Of a stretch of 64,000 nucleotides of DNA, positions 50,919 through 62,235 are shown piece by piece. The notes beneath the pieces are model-generated. The model saw only the letters and a list, made by a program, of their open reading frames with translations. It was not told where the DNA came from and did no database searches. Positions within the stretch are counted from its first letter, which is position 1, and every line of letters begins with the position of its first letter. Origin of the DNA: Trichomonas vaginalis G3. Its lineage: Eukaryota; Parabasalia; Trichomonadida; Trichomonadidae. A program made the position numbers and the translations under genes. Where the stretch lies: contig NC_067203.1 in the NCBI RefSeq assembly GCF_026262505.1, positions 2,604,001 through 2,668,000 of the forward strand, in the 5' to 3' direction.

Positions 50919-53231
50919 ATGACAGCAACAAACAACAACAGCAACTATATCATTTCTGATGAAAAAGTTATTGATTCATTAGCTGAGGAATTAGTTGTGG
51001 CAGAAACTAAAACCCTCAACGAAAGAATTGGTGAAAACAAGATTGATTTACATAACTACCTCAAACACGATGGAGGAAGAGGAAGGAAAACTGGTATGGC
51101 TTTATTAGTAAATAAAATTTCAAATTTAACGATTATAGATGTTGATATCAATAAATCATACAATGATGAACTTAAAGAAACAGTTAGAAAAGACATTTTA
51201 TCAAAACTTTCGGATAAAGATGTTATCGTTAAAACCGCTTCAGGAGGTCTTCACATTTATTGCAACACTAATTTCTTCTATTCAGTTTCGAACAGAATGA
51301 TTAAATGTTATTCCTGCAATGATTATGATATTGACATAATGACTTCTATGGATGATTCAAAACGTTCTTTAGTGGTTATGGCTGATTCAAGAGTTCGCAA
51401 GAATGCAACAGAACCAATCAATACATACTCATTCATTCGTGGAAGTTATGATTCAACATTAACCAGAACAGTGAATGATATATTAAATGATTTGAATATT
51501 AAGGTAAGAGTTGAACAAAAGAACGAAGAAATAAAGACTATCATGAATGAAAACAAAGATGTAAACATTGACGATAAACTAGCTCAAAGCATAGTTGATG
51601 GTATCAGTGATTTTGAAGTACATAATGACGGTGGAAACATGAATTTAGAAAAAGAAGTTACATTATTCACACTGTTTCAAGCTATTAATTCGTTACCTAA
51701 TCATTTGATTAATGAAGCATACGATAACGTTTATAACTTCTGCAATTTAACAGAAAATGCAAAAAGTAATTTTGAAAAAGCACGTAGTAGATATGCACAT
51801 TTAATGACTTCTCCATTTGTTTTAGTGAAGATTCTAAAACTATACCAAAAGGAATATTATGATGAATATGTTTTACCTTTATTACGTAAGCCAAAAATAA
51901 CATTTGATATAAAACTTGATGACTCGTTTTTGATAACAGATATTAGACGCAAGGCTGAAAATCATCAGTATAAAAACAGTTCTGAAGTAATTGAGGATTT
52001 ATCACGTGTAATCCGTTTTGTAGATTGTGGAAACAAATACTTCATTCAGAAAGATTACAACATACACGACAAAATGAATCAAATATCATTCGTTCTTCAA
52101 TCAAACATGAAAGAGTCACTCAAAATGATTAAATTATTTAAAGAAGAAGGTAAAACCATAACAGCATGGGACGTACTATTAAATCAATTATCCTCATTAA
52201 CCGTTAAGGGTGTTTGCTTTAAATCTGATTCCCCAGATGTTTTCTCAACGTTTCAATGTTATAAATACAACGTTCTCGAAAAGCCTGATTACTCAAAAAT
52301 TGAGATGTTTATGAATTTCATTAAAGAAGCCATATGTGATAATAACGATGAAGTGTATAAATACCTTCTCGGCTGGATTGCATCAATGATTCAACATCCT
52401 GGAATCAAGAATGAAACAGCAATTATTTTGAAAGGACTTCAGGGAACAGGTAAAAACAGATTTACAGACATTATTTCTGAACTCCTTGCTGGTTATTCAT
52501 GTAAAAACATTACTGAAATAGGTGAGCTAACGGGTAATTTCAATTCAGTTGTTGAAAATAAAATGTTTCTTGTACTTAATGAACTCAAGAATGTTGGTGA
52601 AGACAGACTCGCAAACTTCAACGCTTTGAAATCAATTATAACGGATAATGAGATAAGAATTAATGAAAAGAATCAACCCAGAAGAACTGCTCAGAACGTT
52701 GCAAACTTCATTTTCGTAACTAATAACGTTTACCCTGTCAAAATTGAAGTTGGAGACAGAAGATACGTAGTTTTAAGAGTTAATGGTAAATTTAAGGGTC
52801 AATTTGATTATTTCAAGAATTTAATGGATTCATGCACAAAGGAATTTTATGATAATTTACTGACGTATTTTATCAATTACGACCTTTCATCATTTAATGT
52901 ACGAATCATACCGATGACCGAAGCCAAACAAGATTTAATTGAATTATCAACAAATCCTTTAGATGTATGGATAAATACACATTATGATGAATTGTGTGCG
53001 GGTATGACGTGTAAAAATGCTCTATTCTGCAAACCATCAGACATGAAAGACAAGAATTTCCAAATGAGCATTAAGGATAAATGTGATAGGAAACAGAGAA
53101 GAATAGATGGTAAACAAACATGGTGTTATGTTTTGAAAGAAGAAATGAAAGGATTATATAAACAGGTTGAACCAAACGATAATGAGGATTCATTTCCTGA
53201 TGATGAAATACCTGTAAATGAGGCAGTATAA
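50919..53231 (+). CDS. Primase-polymerase plus SF3 helicase, copy B (770 aa)
   Basis: A whole 770-residue homolog of the gene at 17513-19906, about 97 percent alike by eye. It begins MTATNNNSNYIISDEK directly after a TATATAA leader. Walker A GLQGTGKNR is near 52434-52460. It points right, the same way as the polymerase, while the Polinton A copy points left. The leader from GATGCAGTCCAAAAATAAAG onward is the same as in A, so gene and leader turned together. Confidence 0.88.
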   Translation: MTATNNNSNYIISDEKVIDSLAEELVVAETKTLNERIGENKIDLHNYLKHDGGRGRKTGMALLVNKISNLTIIDVDINKSYNDELKETVRKDILSKLSDKDVIVKTASGGLHIYCNTNFFYSVSNRMIKCYSCNDYDIDIMTSMDDSKRSLVVMADSRVRKNATEPINTYSFIRGSYDSTLTRTVNDILNDLNIKVRVEQKNEEIKTIMNENKDVNIDDKLAQSIVDGISDFEVHNDGGNMNLEKEVTLFTLFQAINSLPNHLINEAYDNVYNFCNLTENAKSNFEKARSRYAHLMTSPFVLVKILKLYQKEYYDEYVLPLLRKPKITFDIKLDDSFLITDIRRKAENHQYKNSSEVIEDLSRVIRFVDCGNKYFIQKDYNIHDKMNQISFVLQSNMKESLKMIKLFKEEGKTITAWDVLLNQLSSLTVKGVCFKSDSPDVFSTFQCYKYNVLEKPDYSKIEMFMNFIKEAICDNNDEVYKYLLGWIASMIQHPGIKNETAIILKGLQGTGKNRFTDIISELLAGYSCKNITEIGELTGNFNSVVENKMFLVLNELKNVGEDRLANFNALKSIITDNEIRINEKNQPRRTAQNVANFIFVTNNVYPVKIEVGDRRYVVLRVNGKFKGQFDYFKNLMDSCTKEFYDNLLTYFINYDLSSFNVRIIPMTEAKQDLIELSTNPLDVWINTHYDELCAGMTCKNALFCKPSDMKDKNFQMSIKDKCDRKQRRIDGKQTWCYVLKEEMKGLYKQVEPNDNEDSFPDDEIPVNEAV

Positions 53232-53269
53232 AGTATGATTGGAATTTATTTTTGCATTAATCCTGCTGT

Positions 53270-53500
53270 GTTGTCTAAATGTCATGTTGTCACACTTTTT
53301 AAAAGAAGTTAATTAACCTGGTGACACATGGTGACGTGGTGACACCTTCAGTTCTTCAAAAATAATTCATAAATGCCTTCCTCCTTTCGTACCTGTTGTC
53401 AAAATGTCATGTTGTCTCATTTTTTCAGAGAAGTTAATTAACCCGGTGACACATGGTGACGTGGTGACACCTTCAGTTCTTCAAAAATAATTAATTATTG
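53270..53500. repeat. GTGAC iteron repeats, right of Polinton B helicase
   Basis: Two units start at 53270 and 53395 (period 125), inverse to the copy at 50753-50845, each with GTGACACATGGTGACG and a third GTGAC. The helicase 3' end adjoins the inner edge. Confidence 0.75.
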
Positions 53501-53515
53501 AATAACCTGAAACAT

Positions 53516-53543
53516 GAGACTTTGTCTCCGGACTCTTTGAGTC
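53516..53543. repeat. Double triloop hairpin
   Basis: Two adjacent hairpins separated by CG: GAGAC-TTT-GTCTC (53516-53528) and GACTC-TTT-GAGTC (53531-53543). The same pair recurs at 54489-54516, so both ends of the KilA-N cassette carry it. A 4-bp GGGC/GCCC hairpin follows at 53574-53584. Confidence 0.7.
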
Positions 53544-53623
53544 ACTTAACGATAAAATATATTTTTGGGTCATGGGCTATGCCCCGCCACGTTGCGTCTT
53601 TATGACAAAAATAAATGGTTCAT

Positions 53624-54286
53624 TTACTCACAATATTTTTGTACAAAACGACCCCAAGCTTTTAACTTCTTTTCTGCAGCTTCTAATGCTATCTTAGCGA
53701 GTTCATATTCTCTAAATTCTCTCTTTAAATTTTCTTGTTCCCATTGGTCTAGTTCGAATGGAGAATCTCTATAACCATAATATATCTCACGTTCATGTTC
53801 TAATTGTTTTTCGCGCATTTTTCTAACTTCTTGTTCGAACAAAGGTTTAGCATTCTCTACTGTATCTTCGAGTTCTTCTTCATCTAATTTCTCATGAACT
53901 TTCTTGTCTATGGAGTCCATAATTTTTCCAACTGCTATGCAATATTTTGGAGAAGCCCACATTGCTATATAGTTTATAAGTCCTGGGTCTACATACGTTC
54001 CTCTAACCTGTTTGATTTCATCAGGAATTCCTGCATGAATTTTGTATAAAAAGCAACAGTCTGAATTCCGGCGGTTGCTATATTCTTCACAAAATGCCTT
54101 ATAATACTCTTCCCAGGACTTATTTTCCAACAACTTTCTAAAGTCTTTCCTAAACTGCTGACACATATTTGTTGCATTAATGTAACCATCCTTGTCTCTA
54201 CGTAAGACTTCAATACCGTTATAAGTGCCTTTTGTGAATGTTTCACCATTAGATTTGTTAGTGAATGTTTTTGCTTCGACCGACAT
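53624..54286 (-). CDS. KilA-N domain protein (220 aa), cargo of Polinton B
   Basis: A whole frame; the start is ATG 54286 because upstream codons have no ATG. The KilA-N DNA-binding domain is clear: DGYINATNMCQQF at the start and GTYVDPGLINYIAMWASPKY with VGKIMDS at the end (about residues 30-130). A long Glu/Lys-rich coiled coil follows. KilA-N proteins are common in phages and large DNA viruses and bind DNA, often as regulators. Polinton A has no such gene. Its leader (CAGTACAAAAATAAAGTTAG) is nearly that of the helicase genes, and iteron repeats and double hairpins flank it, so it occupies a cassette slot. Confidence 0.88.
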   Translation of the reverse strand: MSVEAKTFTNKSNGETFTKGTYNGIEVLRRDKDGYINATNMCQQFRKDFRKLLENKSWEEYYKAFCEEYSNRRNSDCCFLYKIHAGIPDEIKQVRGTYVDPGLINYIAMWASPKYCIAVGKIMDSIDKKVHEKLDEEELEDTVENAKPLFEQEVRKMREKQLEHEREIYYGYRDSPFELDQWEQENLKREFREYELAKIALEAAEKKLKAWGRFVQKYCE

Positions 54287-54367
54287 TACTGTTCTTACAT
54301 ACAAAATAAATAAATAAAATAATTTTAAAACTAACTTTATTTTTGTACTGCATCAAATTTTCGTAAA

Positions 54368-54480
54368 TGTTGTCAAAATGTCATGTTGTCTCATTTTTTC
54401 AGAGAAGTTAAATAACCTGGTGACATGGTGACATAGTGACACCTTCAGTTCTTCAAAAATAATTAATTATTGAATAACCT
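54368..54480. repeat. GTGAC iteron repeat upstream of KilA-N gene
   Basis: One unit starting TGTTGTCAAAATGTCATG, in the same orientation as 53270-53500 and 19918-20153. It takes the position that adjoins the helicase leader in Polinton A. Confidence 0.7.
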
Positions 54481-54488
54481 AAAAACAT

Positions 54489-54516
54489 GAGACTTTGTCT
54501 CCGGACTCTTTGAGTC
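54489..54516. repeat. Double triloop hairpin, second copy
   Basis: Same two stems as 53516-53543 (GAGAC/GTCTC and GACTC/GAGTC, TTT loops). Polinton A has neither copy. Confidence 0.7.
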
Positions 54517-54605
54517 ACTTAACGTAAACATTTATTTCTGCAGTTCATCCATTACTTCATTACCTAATTAATTACAGACATAAAATATATTTAGTTCATT
54601 CGGTA

Positions 54606-54622
54606 AGCCTGCAAAGTAGGCT
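54606..54622. repeat. Hairpin AGCCTGC/GTAGGCT near the fibre 3' end
   Basis: Seven-base-pair stem (one G-T pair) with an AAA loop, inside a segment of about 40 bases absent from the matching place in Polinton A, just after the fibre stop codon. Confidence 0.5.
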
Positions 54623-54631
54623 CAAGTGTGT

Positions 54632-55682
54632 TTATTGAACGCGGTACCATGCGAATACAGTCACAAATGGTGGCATATAATCTTTACCCAAGCCTGTTGG
54701 ATTTGTTGTGAAAGTGTGTGAATGATTTCCTGCGGTTCCACAGAAAATACCTGTGCTTGAATCTACTGGGTCAGTTGTGATATCAGATCTATTCATTCCC
54801 TGTCTATCCGAACCCGCTGCAAGATTTGTATAACCTCTTTTTGTTATTGAATGTGAATGATTACCTGTTGTGTTTGTAGTTCCTGTATGAGTGTGTGGTG
54901 GAAGGTTTGCTTCTTTAATTTTCTTCGAACCTCCTGTTTGCTTTGAATATCTAGCACAGTATAAGAATTTATCTACAATCTGCTTCCACATACCAAAACT
55001 AAAACTGTTGATGGATTTGTTGAGTTCATTGACGTATAAATAGAACCAACAGGATATAATGTTTGAAGTATTTCATTTTTCATGCTTGTAATCACATCAT
55101 TTACTTCCGACTTCTTTGCATAATTTTCATCAACATAAGTTTTATCTGCTTTAAGATCTAAACATCCTGAAACCCATTCTGTATCAGCTTTAACTTTAAA
55201 AGTCTCAAATGTCCATTCATGATACCATTCAACCTTTTCTTAATTTCATTATCTTTTTCATCAACATAAACCAAATTTGCCTTCTTATTTAACTCACTAT
55301 CCACATATTCCTTATCCACCCTCTTCATTATGTCATTTAGGAAACCTTCTATGAATTCCTCATTTAAATTAAATCTTCCAATCTCAAACTTTAGGAAATG
55401 CATTTAATGCGTAATATCTCGTTCTTCTGGTGGAATTGATGTTATATCATCCGTTATACCTTTAATTTTAGAATTCATAAATAAAATTTCTTTTATATTT
55501 GATATCACTGCACCACCCTTGCAAACGAATTCGAAATGGTCATTTTTCAATACTATCTCCAAATCTCCATATTTCAACCTTTGCGTTTGTTCTGCCGTCT
55601 TTGAATTATATGCATATATGGCGTATGTAATGGTCTGAAGGACCTGGGTGCTTTGCGCCTTAAGTTGTTGTGGTTTAATCAT
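54632..55682 (-). pseudogene. Fibre-like protein, copy B, with a different tip
   Basis: The N-terminal domain (QTITYAIYAYNSKTAEQTQ onward) agrees almost fully with the Polinton A fibre, and part of the KADKEYV stalk remains. The collar-type tip is recognisable (WKQIVDKFLYCAR, GGSKKIKEANLPPHTH, final YMPPFVTVFAWYR). Between these fixed points the tip sequence (TGNHSHSITKRGY...) is unrelated to A and carries repeated NHSH motifs. The gene is shorter than in A and broken in about three places. Confidence 0.7.
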
Positions 55683-55706
55683 TTATTATGATTTAAAAAT
55701 AAATAT

Positions 55707-56412
55707 TTAATCCGTTATCTCATCAGCTATTTTCTCTATTTGAAATTGCCATAATATTTCATTCATAAATTCTAAATCACAATCAAATAGGTCAGTTATT
55801 CTAAATTTAATATTTGATAAATCTTTTGAATGAAGAATAAATGAATTCCCGGATAATTGAAACGGATATGATAAAGAAAATGTGTTTAGTTGATGGATAA
55901 AGTTTTGTATTGATGGGTAAGAGTTAGGGTCTAATGTTTGATGTGAAAATCTCATTGGGGTATTAACTTTATCACATTTGATTAAAATGAAATTGGAACC
56001 GGTGTCAGAATACAAAACATCCCCAACATCTTTTTCAAAATTTAATATTCCCAACAATGAAACGAAGATGAGGAGTACAAAATTTAATTTTCAGCGGGAA
56101 TTTAAATAAGGTTATTTATTTCATCAAGTTCAAAAAGTTTATCAGGTTTTGATTTAAAATTTTCTTCATACTACGATAAATGATTCATTTAAATAACTTA
56201 AAATCATGTTAATATCCCATTTCGCTATCACATTATTTATATACATATCATACGTTTTTCATGGTCATCTTTAATAAATGATATATAATCTGAAGGGTCT
56301 AAAAGAATGGGATTAAATTTACCACTCACAGAAACGAGAGTAACATTATAATTCCGCTAACTGTTAAATTTAATTCACAGTTATTATTCGAAATAATATT
56401 GATAATTGACAC
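55707..56412 (-). pseudogene. Putative beta-rich virion protein, copy B, broken
   Basis: Homolog of the 236-residue gene at 21974-22684, with the same position between fibre and a divergent + strand gene. Broken in several places. Confidence 0.5.
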
Positions 56413-56431
56413 TTTTATTACGATTAAAAAT

Positions 56432-56903
56432 ATGGTAAAGCGTTATTTTCCGGTGATAAATAAAACTAGAATAAGATTACCTCAAGAATTCATAAATTCA
56501 ACGAATAAGAAATTCATTCATGTTATAAATTTTAGTGTTTTCAGAAATATGAGTCAATGTCATATTCATCAACAGGTTATTTTCACTTCATTCAAATTTA
56601 GTTCAATCAAACCCATATAATGACCATTTCATAAGATTTTCAGATGGTATTAAAAATGTAATTGATAGATTAAAATATGAACAGATTGACAATATCGAAT
56701 TTTGGAATTTTGGTTTAAATATCCCGATGGAAAAAAGATTGAAGTTAAAGATAAAGCTGATACTATAACAAAAACAATTACAATGACCGATCCGGATAGT
56801 GGGGAACAAAAAGAAATAAAACAAACGATAGAAAACTGGTGAAAGGTCAATTATTATCGATTATGATTCAAAGGATTATTATATCGATAATGTTAATGCT
56901 TGA
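56432..56903 (+). pseudogene. Unidentified Polinton protein, + strand, copy B, broken
   Basis: Homolog of 22706-23178 (MVKRYFPVINKTR start, FGLNIPMEKR-region equivalent of the WFKYPDGKK block on the coding frame). Broken in a few places. Its persistence in both elements supports that it was a real gene. Confidence 0.45.
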
Positions 56904-56922
56904 ATATTAAATAGCCTTAAAC

Positions 56923-57573
56923 AAAGAATTTTTCAAGTGATATTTTATATTCATCAACTATTTTATTATAAATATCATTATATGTTAAATGAAGTTCAGT
57001 TGTTGTTCCGTTCTTTGATATCTTAATTGTGCTAATATCCTTTATAGGATTTATTTTTGCAACTGTTCCGCAGCATGAAACCTCATCATCTATGAAAAAT
57101 TGAATCTTAACGTTGAATCTTGAACATCACAAAGAATGGCGATAATGTGAATTAATGATTCATAAGGTAAAATAATTAAACCGGATTGATCAATTAAATT
57201 TATTATTGAATCATAATTATTAATTATTATATCACGGTAAATTTTCATTAATTCAGAATTAATGTCTATTTTATATGGGTTCTGATGTTTGATGAAAGAG
57301 GCGGGGGTATGTTGGATAAGTGGGAATTTCAACAGGTTCTTTACCGGGTTCAGATAAAATGATTGGGTCTCCATCTTCTTTATTTTGCTCCTCCTCTTTC
57401 TTCGGTAAGTCACGAGTTAATAAATTTGGTTGAGTTGCTGACCTTGTTAATTCGGGGCTAACATTAACTTTAACATTTTGAATAATTCGTGATTTATCAT
57501 CATTTACGTTATAACCAACCGTAATCTCTGCTTTTGCGTTAGTGTTCTTTTGACTAGTGAAACGTCTTCTCAT
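56923..57573 (-). pseudogene. Unidentified basic-headed Polinton protein, copy B, broken
   Basis: Homolog of 23222-23882; the MRRRFTSQKNTNAKAEITV head is identical and the C-terminal LIDQSGLIILPYESL block is retained. Broken in about three places. Confidence 0.45.
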
Positions 57574-57604
57574 TTATATCGAATAAAAAAATATATTTAA
57601 ACTT

Positions 57605-58502
57605 TTATTTTGCTGGAACTTTTGAATCTATTATTCCCTGTATTTGTTCATGAAGTTGATTTTTAGCTGTTTCATCGAATTAATAGACCGAATATATTCA
57701 TTAATTGCATTCTTATAATCATCTGATTTCTCAAATTTTCTTTTATCTGATTCCTTAACTAAATCATAAGTTAAACCCGTTGCTGATATAATGGTTTCTT
57801 AATTAAATCTTTGAATGCTTGAGATAAAGCACCTGATGCAATTCTTGCTACTATAATTGGTTGGAATTGCTGTTTAAGTTCATCTTTAACATTTGCGAAA
57901 ACTGGATCGAATAAAGCAACTTTAAAGAATTTCTTAGCTGAAATTTCAGGTCTAATATTTGCATATTGACCATCAAACTGGTTAGAATATCGTGGTAATC
58001 CATCCGGTCCCTCTTCAATAGCATTTAATTCTTCATTGAAATAAGAATATGGATTATGACGGTATGAATTAATTGGACCATTTTCACCTTCTCCAATGTA
58101 TTGTTTAACAGCTTTTCCATTTTCATCAAATTGCATAGGATAACGTTCATTATATGCTTTACGTTTAGGATAATCAGTTATAGTTAATTTATAACCATTT
58201 ATGACTTTAATATTACCTTGACCATCAGTAACGAAAACTTCATTTATACCATCAGGTTTTCCATTTGGACCCGTAATGTCTGCTTCGTGTGCTTCCCAAT
58301 TTGGACCTTGACGTTTGGCATATGCTTGAGCTTCTGGTAATGTTAAAACGTTTCTCATTTGTTTAACATCTTTTTGAAGACCAGCAACAATATGAACTAA
58401 TTCTTTCATTCCATCAGGAACTTTCATAGTTCTATTATATGCACCCTTTTTGTTTGTTCCTTGTTTTAATGGAACCTGTAGAAGATTTGCTATTTCTGTC
58501 AT
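57605..58502 (-). pseudogene. Conserved virion-block protein, copy B
   Basis: Homolog of 23991-24858, with a longer open stretch than in A (about 243 residues to the [18 protein letters not shown] core and beyond). The C-terminal region differs from A (for example [19 protein letters not shown] against FNEQKEAMKAEFKPIQVAR), more than neighbouring genes do. Broken in about one place. Confidence 0.5.
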
Positions 58503-58542
58503 GTTTAATTATAAATAAAAAATAAAAATTAATTATAAAAAG

Positions 58543-59370
58543 TTAATCAAATTTAACACTTCCTTTATTTAAATCAACTATTATTTTTCCATGTTCACCT
58601 AATTGCTGATATTGTGTGTAAAGTTCATTAATGCTCATTGGTAAATTCACTTGATAAAGCATAACGTTCAACTGTTGACGACTAAACCCACTGAAAATGA
58701 AAAGTGTTGATAGATTTGATTTAATGTTTGTGCTTAATGCTTTGAAATATTGAACAGCCATAAAGAATGAACACTGAATGTGTCGACATTGAGTTAATAA
58801 CTGATTAAAATATGATTTCTCATTTGTTATTAGTTTTGATTTCACTGCATCATCTAGAAAAATGAGTGAATGCAAAAATTCTCTATCAAAATTTGAAATA
58901 GAAAGTGTTTCAAATAATTCATCCCGTTGTTTATCAATAATTTTATCCTCTAATCCTTGCTTCTTGATTGTATTATATAATTCTTTATACATTAAAAAGT
59001 TTTTTAAATAATCTTCTGCTTCTTCTTGTGATAAATAAATAATTGGAATTTTGATTAAATGCTTTAAAGATTCAAATGTATCATCTGAAGGTGAACCTGA
59101 ACGGTTGATATAAATTAACACATGTGAATAGGGGGAAGTGTTAGCAATAATGATAATTTGTTTTAATATCGTTAATGTTTTACCTTTATTTTGTTTACCA
59201 ATTGCTGCAGTGATTGAATTTAAGTAACATTCAGAATATGGAATTTTCATTAATTTTTCCTTAGATAGAGCATTTCTATTATCACTCAATGCTTCATTAA
59301 TCATATCATCTACGTATGTATTATATACTCCTGCTAATTCTTCATAAGGGGTGGATGAATTTAAATCCAT
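58543..59370 (-). CDS. ATP: A32-like genome-packaging ATPase, copy B (275 aa)
   Basis: A whole 275-residue frame starting MDLNSSTPYEELAGVYN. Walker A AIGKQNKGKTLT is at about residues 54-65, Walker B LIFLDDA at about 170-176, and the motif FFMAVQYF at about 199-206. It represents the full form of the gene whose Polinton A copy is broken. It lies directly downstream of the candidate capsid gene. Confidence 0.85.
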   Translation of the reverse strand: MDLNSSTPYEELAGVYNTYVDDMINEALSDNRNALSKEKLMKIPYSECYLNSITAAIGKQNKGKTLTILKQIIIIANTSPYSHVLIYINRSGSPSDDTFESLKHLIKIPIIYLSQEEAEDYLKNFLMYKELYNTIKKQGLEDKIIDKQRDELFETLSISNFDREFLHSLIFLDDAVKSKLITNEKSYFNQLLTQCRHIQCSFFMAVQYFKALSTNIKSNLSTLFIFSGFSRQQLNVMLYQVNLPMSINELYTQYQQLGEHGKIIVDLNKGSVKFD

Positions 59371-59394
59371 TTAATCAAAAATAAATTTATAATT

Positions 59395-61036
59395 TTAAAC
59401 ATTTCTATTCATCAATATTTCATCATATGAACTTCTATACTGTGGTGGTGTACCTGTTGGATGATATTTCAAACCTTCATCCGGTGTCCATGTCCAATAT
59501 GTAGTCCTAGTAAACCAAACCTGAGGAGGATTTGTCACCTTTGAACAGTAAGTGTCATTTTCACCCTGAATGATTGGATAAGCTTTCACTTGTACTGTAA
59601 CTTGTGAGTTGAAAGTTTCTAATCCATCAAAGAATATACCCGCTCCATCACGTTGAACTGGAATAGTGCATAAGAATGAAGTTTGGTCTTTCCATGTTCT
59701 AGCTAATGGCGTGCCATTATCATCATTCAGTGGTCTAGTTAATGAGTCCTCGTATTCTTCTGTGCATTCATTCACTCCATCTAAATCAGAAGCTTGAAGC
59801 ATACGTGTAAAGAATATGTCGCCCACTGTGGTCATCGCTTGATCGGGGAAGTTTCTGGAATCTATAGTGACCTGAAGACCTCGAAGCATTGGATTTTCTA
59901 AAACTGTTCTTTGCATTGCATTCTTCGGAAATGTTAACACAACATCTGTAACATTATGAAGAGCGTATGAGAAATCTGAGCTAATACCTTCAGGAGTGAT
60001 GCAACCTCCATTTAGTGAACGAACGTCAATATGTTGAGCTGGAATCATGAATGGATCTTCCTTACTGAATAAACGTGGTATTGCTTTAACTGATTCTTCA
60101 ATTAAACCGTATCCTGGTGTAATGCATTTATCCTCTAAAACTTCCATCTTTGTGCATGAAATAATAACGTCATCAACTGTTGCGTCAGCAGATGTAGCGG
60201 CTAAGCTTGTAATTAATTTGGCAGGAAGTCCGATTTGTTGGAATTTGCGATCATATTTATAAACATGATTCATAATCTTTTCATAATTTTCATCAGTTAT
60301 CTTTTCATAAACGTAATTTTGTAAATCAGCAACTCTTAACGGGTCAACCTGACAAAATACTAAAGTATCCCTGAAAACATAATATTTAAGAATGATATCA
60401 CCAAATGATTTAGGATAATCATCGAACGCCTGAAATGCTAACAAATCATTTACCGGAATAATCATATCAAAAGTGACATCAACTTCTTCATTTGCTTCTT
60501 GAAAACTTCTGAAGGGTCAATATATTTACCACATACTGAGTTATCATATTTTTGAACATTATTATATAACGAATGAACAAACTTTTTAACTTTCCTTTCT
60601 GATTTTGGTTTATATGTTGCAAATGCGAAAGATTCACGGGCGCAATCCATCTGAAGATAACCGGCATCACCTCTTTCGGTTTCTACTTCTAATTGTTTAA
60701 AGCTTTGATTTGATGATTTGTAACCAACGAATAAACGCATGCATTTAAAAGCGGCATCACATGTGAAAGCTTTATTTGAAACTAGAGTTGCTTTAACTTT
60801 GCGTTTAATATATGTGTCACCTAATTGGTTCACATCATGAGCCGGATTTTGTAATTCTTAAATGAGTTTGTTTATCATCAAAAATATGGAGCATCAGAGT
60901 CATAGCATGAACTTTCAAGTTCTCTATAATATCTTCTACCGTCATTCTTTGCGAATATTTCATTTATCTTTTCGAATGAATGAAACACATTTCCATTAAT
61001 CGGTTTAGTGTTTGGCACTAAATAGTTAGTCGTCAT
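59395..61036 (-). pseudogene. Candidate major capsid protein, copy B
   Basis: Homolog of 25710-27370, nearly the same sequence over its length (SDFSYALHNVTDVVLTFPK, NPMLRGLQVTIDSRNFP). About two or three breaks. High similarity of this gene between copies contrasts with the divergent fibre tip. Confidence 0.68.
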
Positions 61037-61105
61037 TTATTAATAAATAAAAAATCAAAATTAAAAGATGAAAATGAATTTTTAATTTTAATGAAATAAT
61101 CAACT

Positions 61106-61321
61106 ATGGCTGCAGGTATATTTAAGAAACTGTGGGATAAAGTAAAAAGAGGAGCGCATAAAGTTTGGGAAACATTGAAGAAGGGAGCAAATTGGATATT
61201 TAAGAATAAAGAAGCAATTAGTGACGTTGCTGAATCAATAACACCAAAAGCTGCCCCAATAAGAGAAGTTTTAAATAAAGGAGAAAAAGTTTATCAAAGA
61301 CTACAACCGATACTAAGATAA
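61106..61321 (+). CDS. Small amphipathic basic protein, copy B (71 aa)
   Basis: A whole frame starting MAAGIFKKLWDKVKRGAH, with a Trp/Lys amphipathic helix over residues 1-35 and a second basic helix ending RLQPILR. The first residues nearly match the opposite-strand neighbour at 61578 (MAAGFFKKLW in A), so a shared N-terminal helix serves two virion-block proteins. Confidence 0.55.
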   Translation: MAAGIFKKLWDKVKRGAHKVWETLKKGANWIFKNKEAISDVAESITPKAAPIREVLNKGEKVYQRLQPILR

Positions 61322-61345
61322 AAATAATATTTATTTATTTTTCCA

Positions 61346-61578
61346 CTATCTACCCCTATTTTATTAAGTATTCCTTCAGCAATTCCACCAATGCGTTACC
61401 TGCTTGTGCTCCCATCGCCGGATTACCTGCTTTAGTACCTAATACTCCACCTATGATAGTTCCTGCCGTTTTCGCTACTGGTGCCAAAAAGTTTGCAACG
61501 GGTTTAATAATCTTTTTATGAACCCAACCCAGCTTTCTTAATTCCATCCCATAATTTTTTTAAGAATCCTGCCGCCAT
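61346..61578 (-). pseudogene. Small Gly/Ala-rich amphipathic protein, copy B, broken
   Basis: Homolog of 27676-27912 with the same amphipathic head and AGTIIGGVLGTKAGNPAMG core. About two or three breaks. Confidence 0.5.
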
Positions 61579-61644
61579 TTCTGATTTAATATTAATTAAA
61601 AAATATATTTCATCACTTATATTCTAATTTTTATTTAATGATAA

Positions 61645-62014
61645 ATGAAACCGATTTTAAAAATAAATGAAACAGAGGAGGAAGAAATAAATGAAAGTGA
61701 AAATGTTCAACAAAAAATAAACGTTGTTAAACCAATTACTGAAATAAAAATTTTTTCATCTGTTGAAGAATTTAATGACTATTATGCTAATAATAAAAAA
61801 TTATTTGAAGAATTGACAACATGTAAATTGAATAAAATGTTTAAAGTTGATGGATTCAAAATTTCAAAAATAAAAGGGGTGGTTAGTTTGAAATCTATTC
61901 CTCAATCAAGAATCACCTCATTAATGAAAATTGATGATTTAACAAAAAAGAATAGAAGAGATTGAAGAAAGAATGAATCAAATAATTGATTTCATAAATT
62001 CAAATAATCATTAG
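61645..62014 (+). pseudogene. Small protein with C-terminal coiled coil, copy B, broken
   Basis: Homolog of 27972-28343: acidic head NETEEEEINESENVQ, middle CKLNKMFKVDGFKISK, coiled-coil end. About one break. Confidence 0.5.
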
Positions 62015-62052
62015 TTTCTTAAAGTTCTAATGTTGAACTCATCAAATTCTTT

Positions 62053-62235
62053 TTAAAGTTTATGACTCCATTGATTCCATGAAATTAAATATTCTTTATC
62101 ATTATATTTATACCTCATTAGCTTATTTTGGCTTTCATATTCATTAATTAATTCACAATCTTCATTTTTAAATTGAAGTTTAACCCATTCAGGATTTAAA
62201 CAATGTTTAATTAATCGCGGAATATCTGACATCAT
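62053..62235 (-). CDS. Short paralog of the terminal-repeat protein (60 aa)
   Basis: A 60-residue frame, MMSDIPRLIKHCLNPEWVK onward, whose middle (LQFKNEDCELINEYESQNK, then LMRYKYNDKEYLISWNQW) matches the centre of the 126-residue terminal-repeat protein. It lies just inside the right repeat of Polinton B. A shortened relic of it lies inside both repeats of Polinton A (10303-10348 and the inverse near 28410-28456), so the repeat border has moved across this gene between the two elements. Confidence 0.55.
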   Translation of the reverse strand: MMSDIPRLIKHCLNPEWVKLQFKNEDCELINEYESQNKLMRYKYNDKEYLISWNQWSHKL

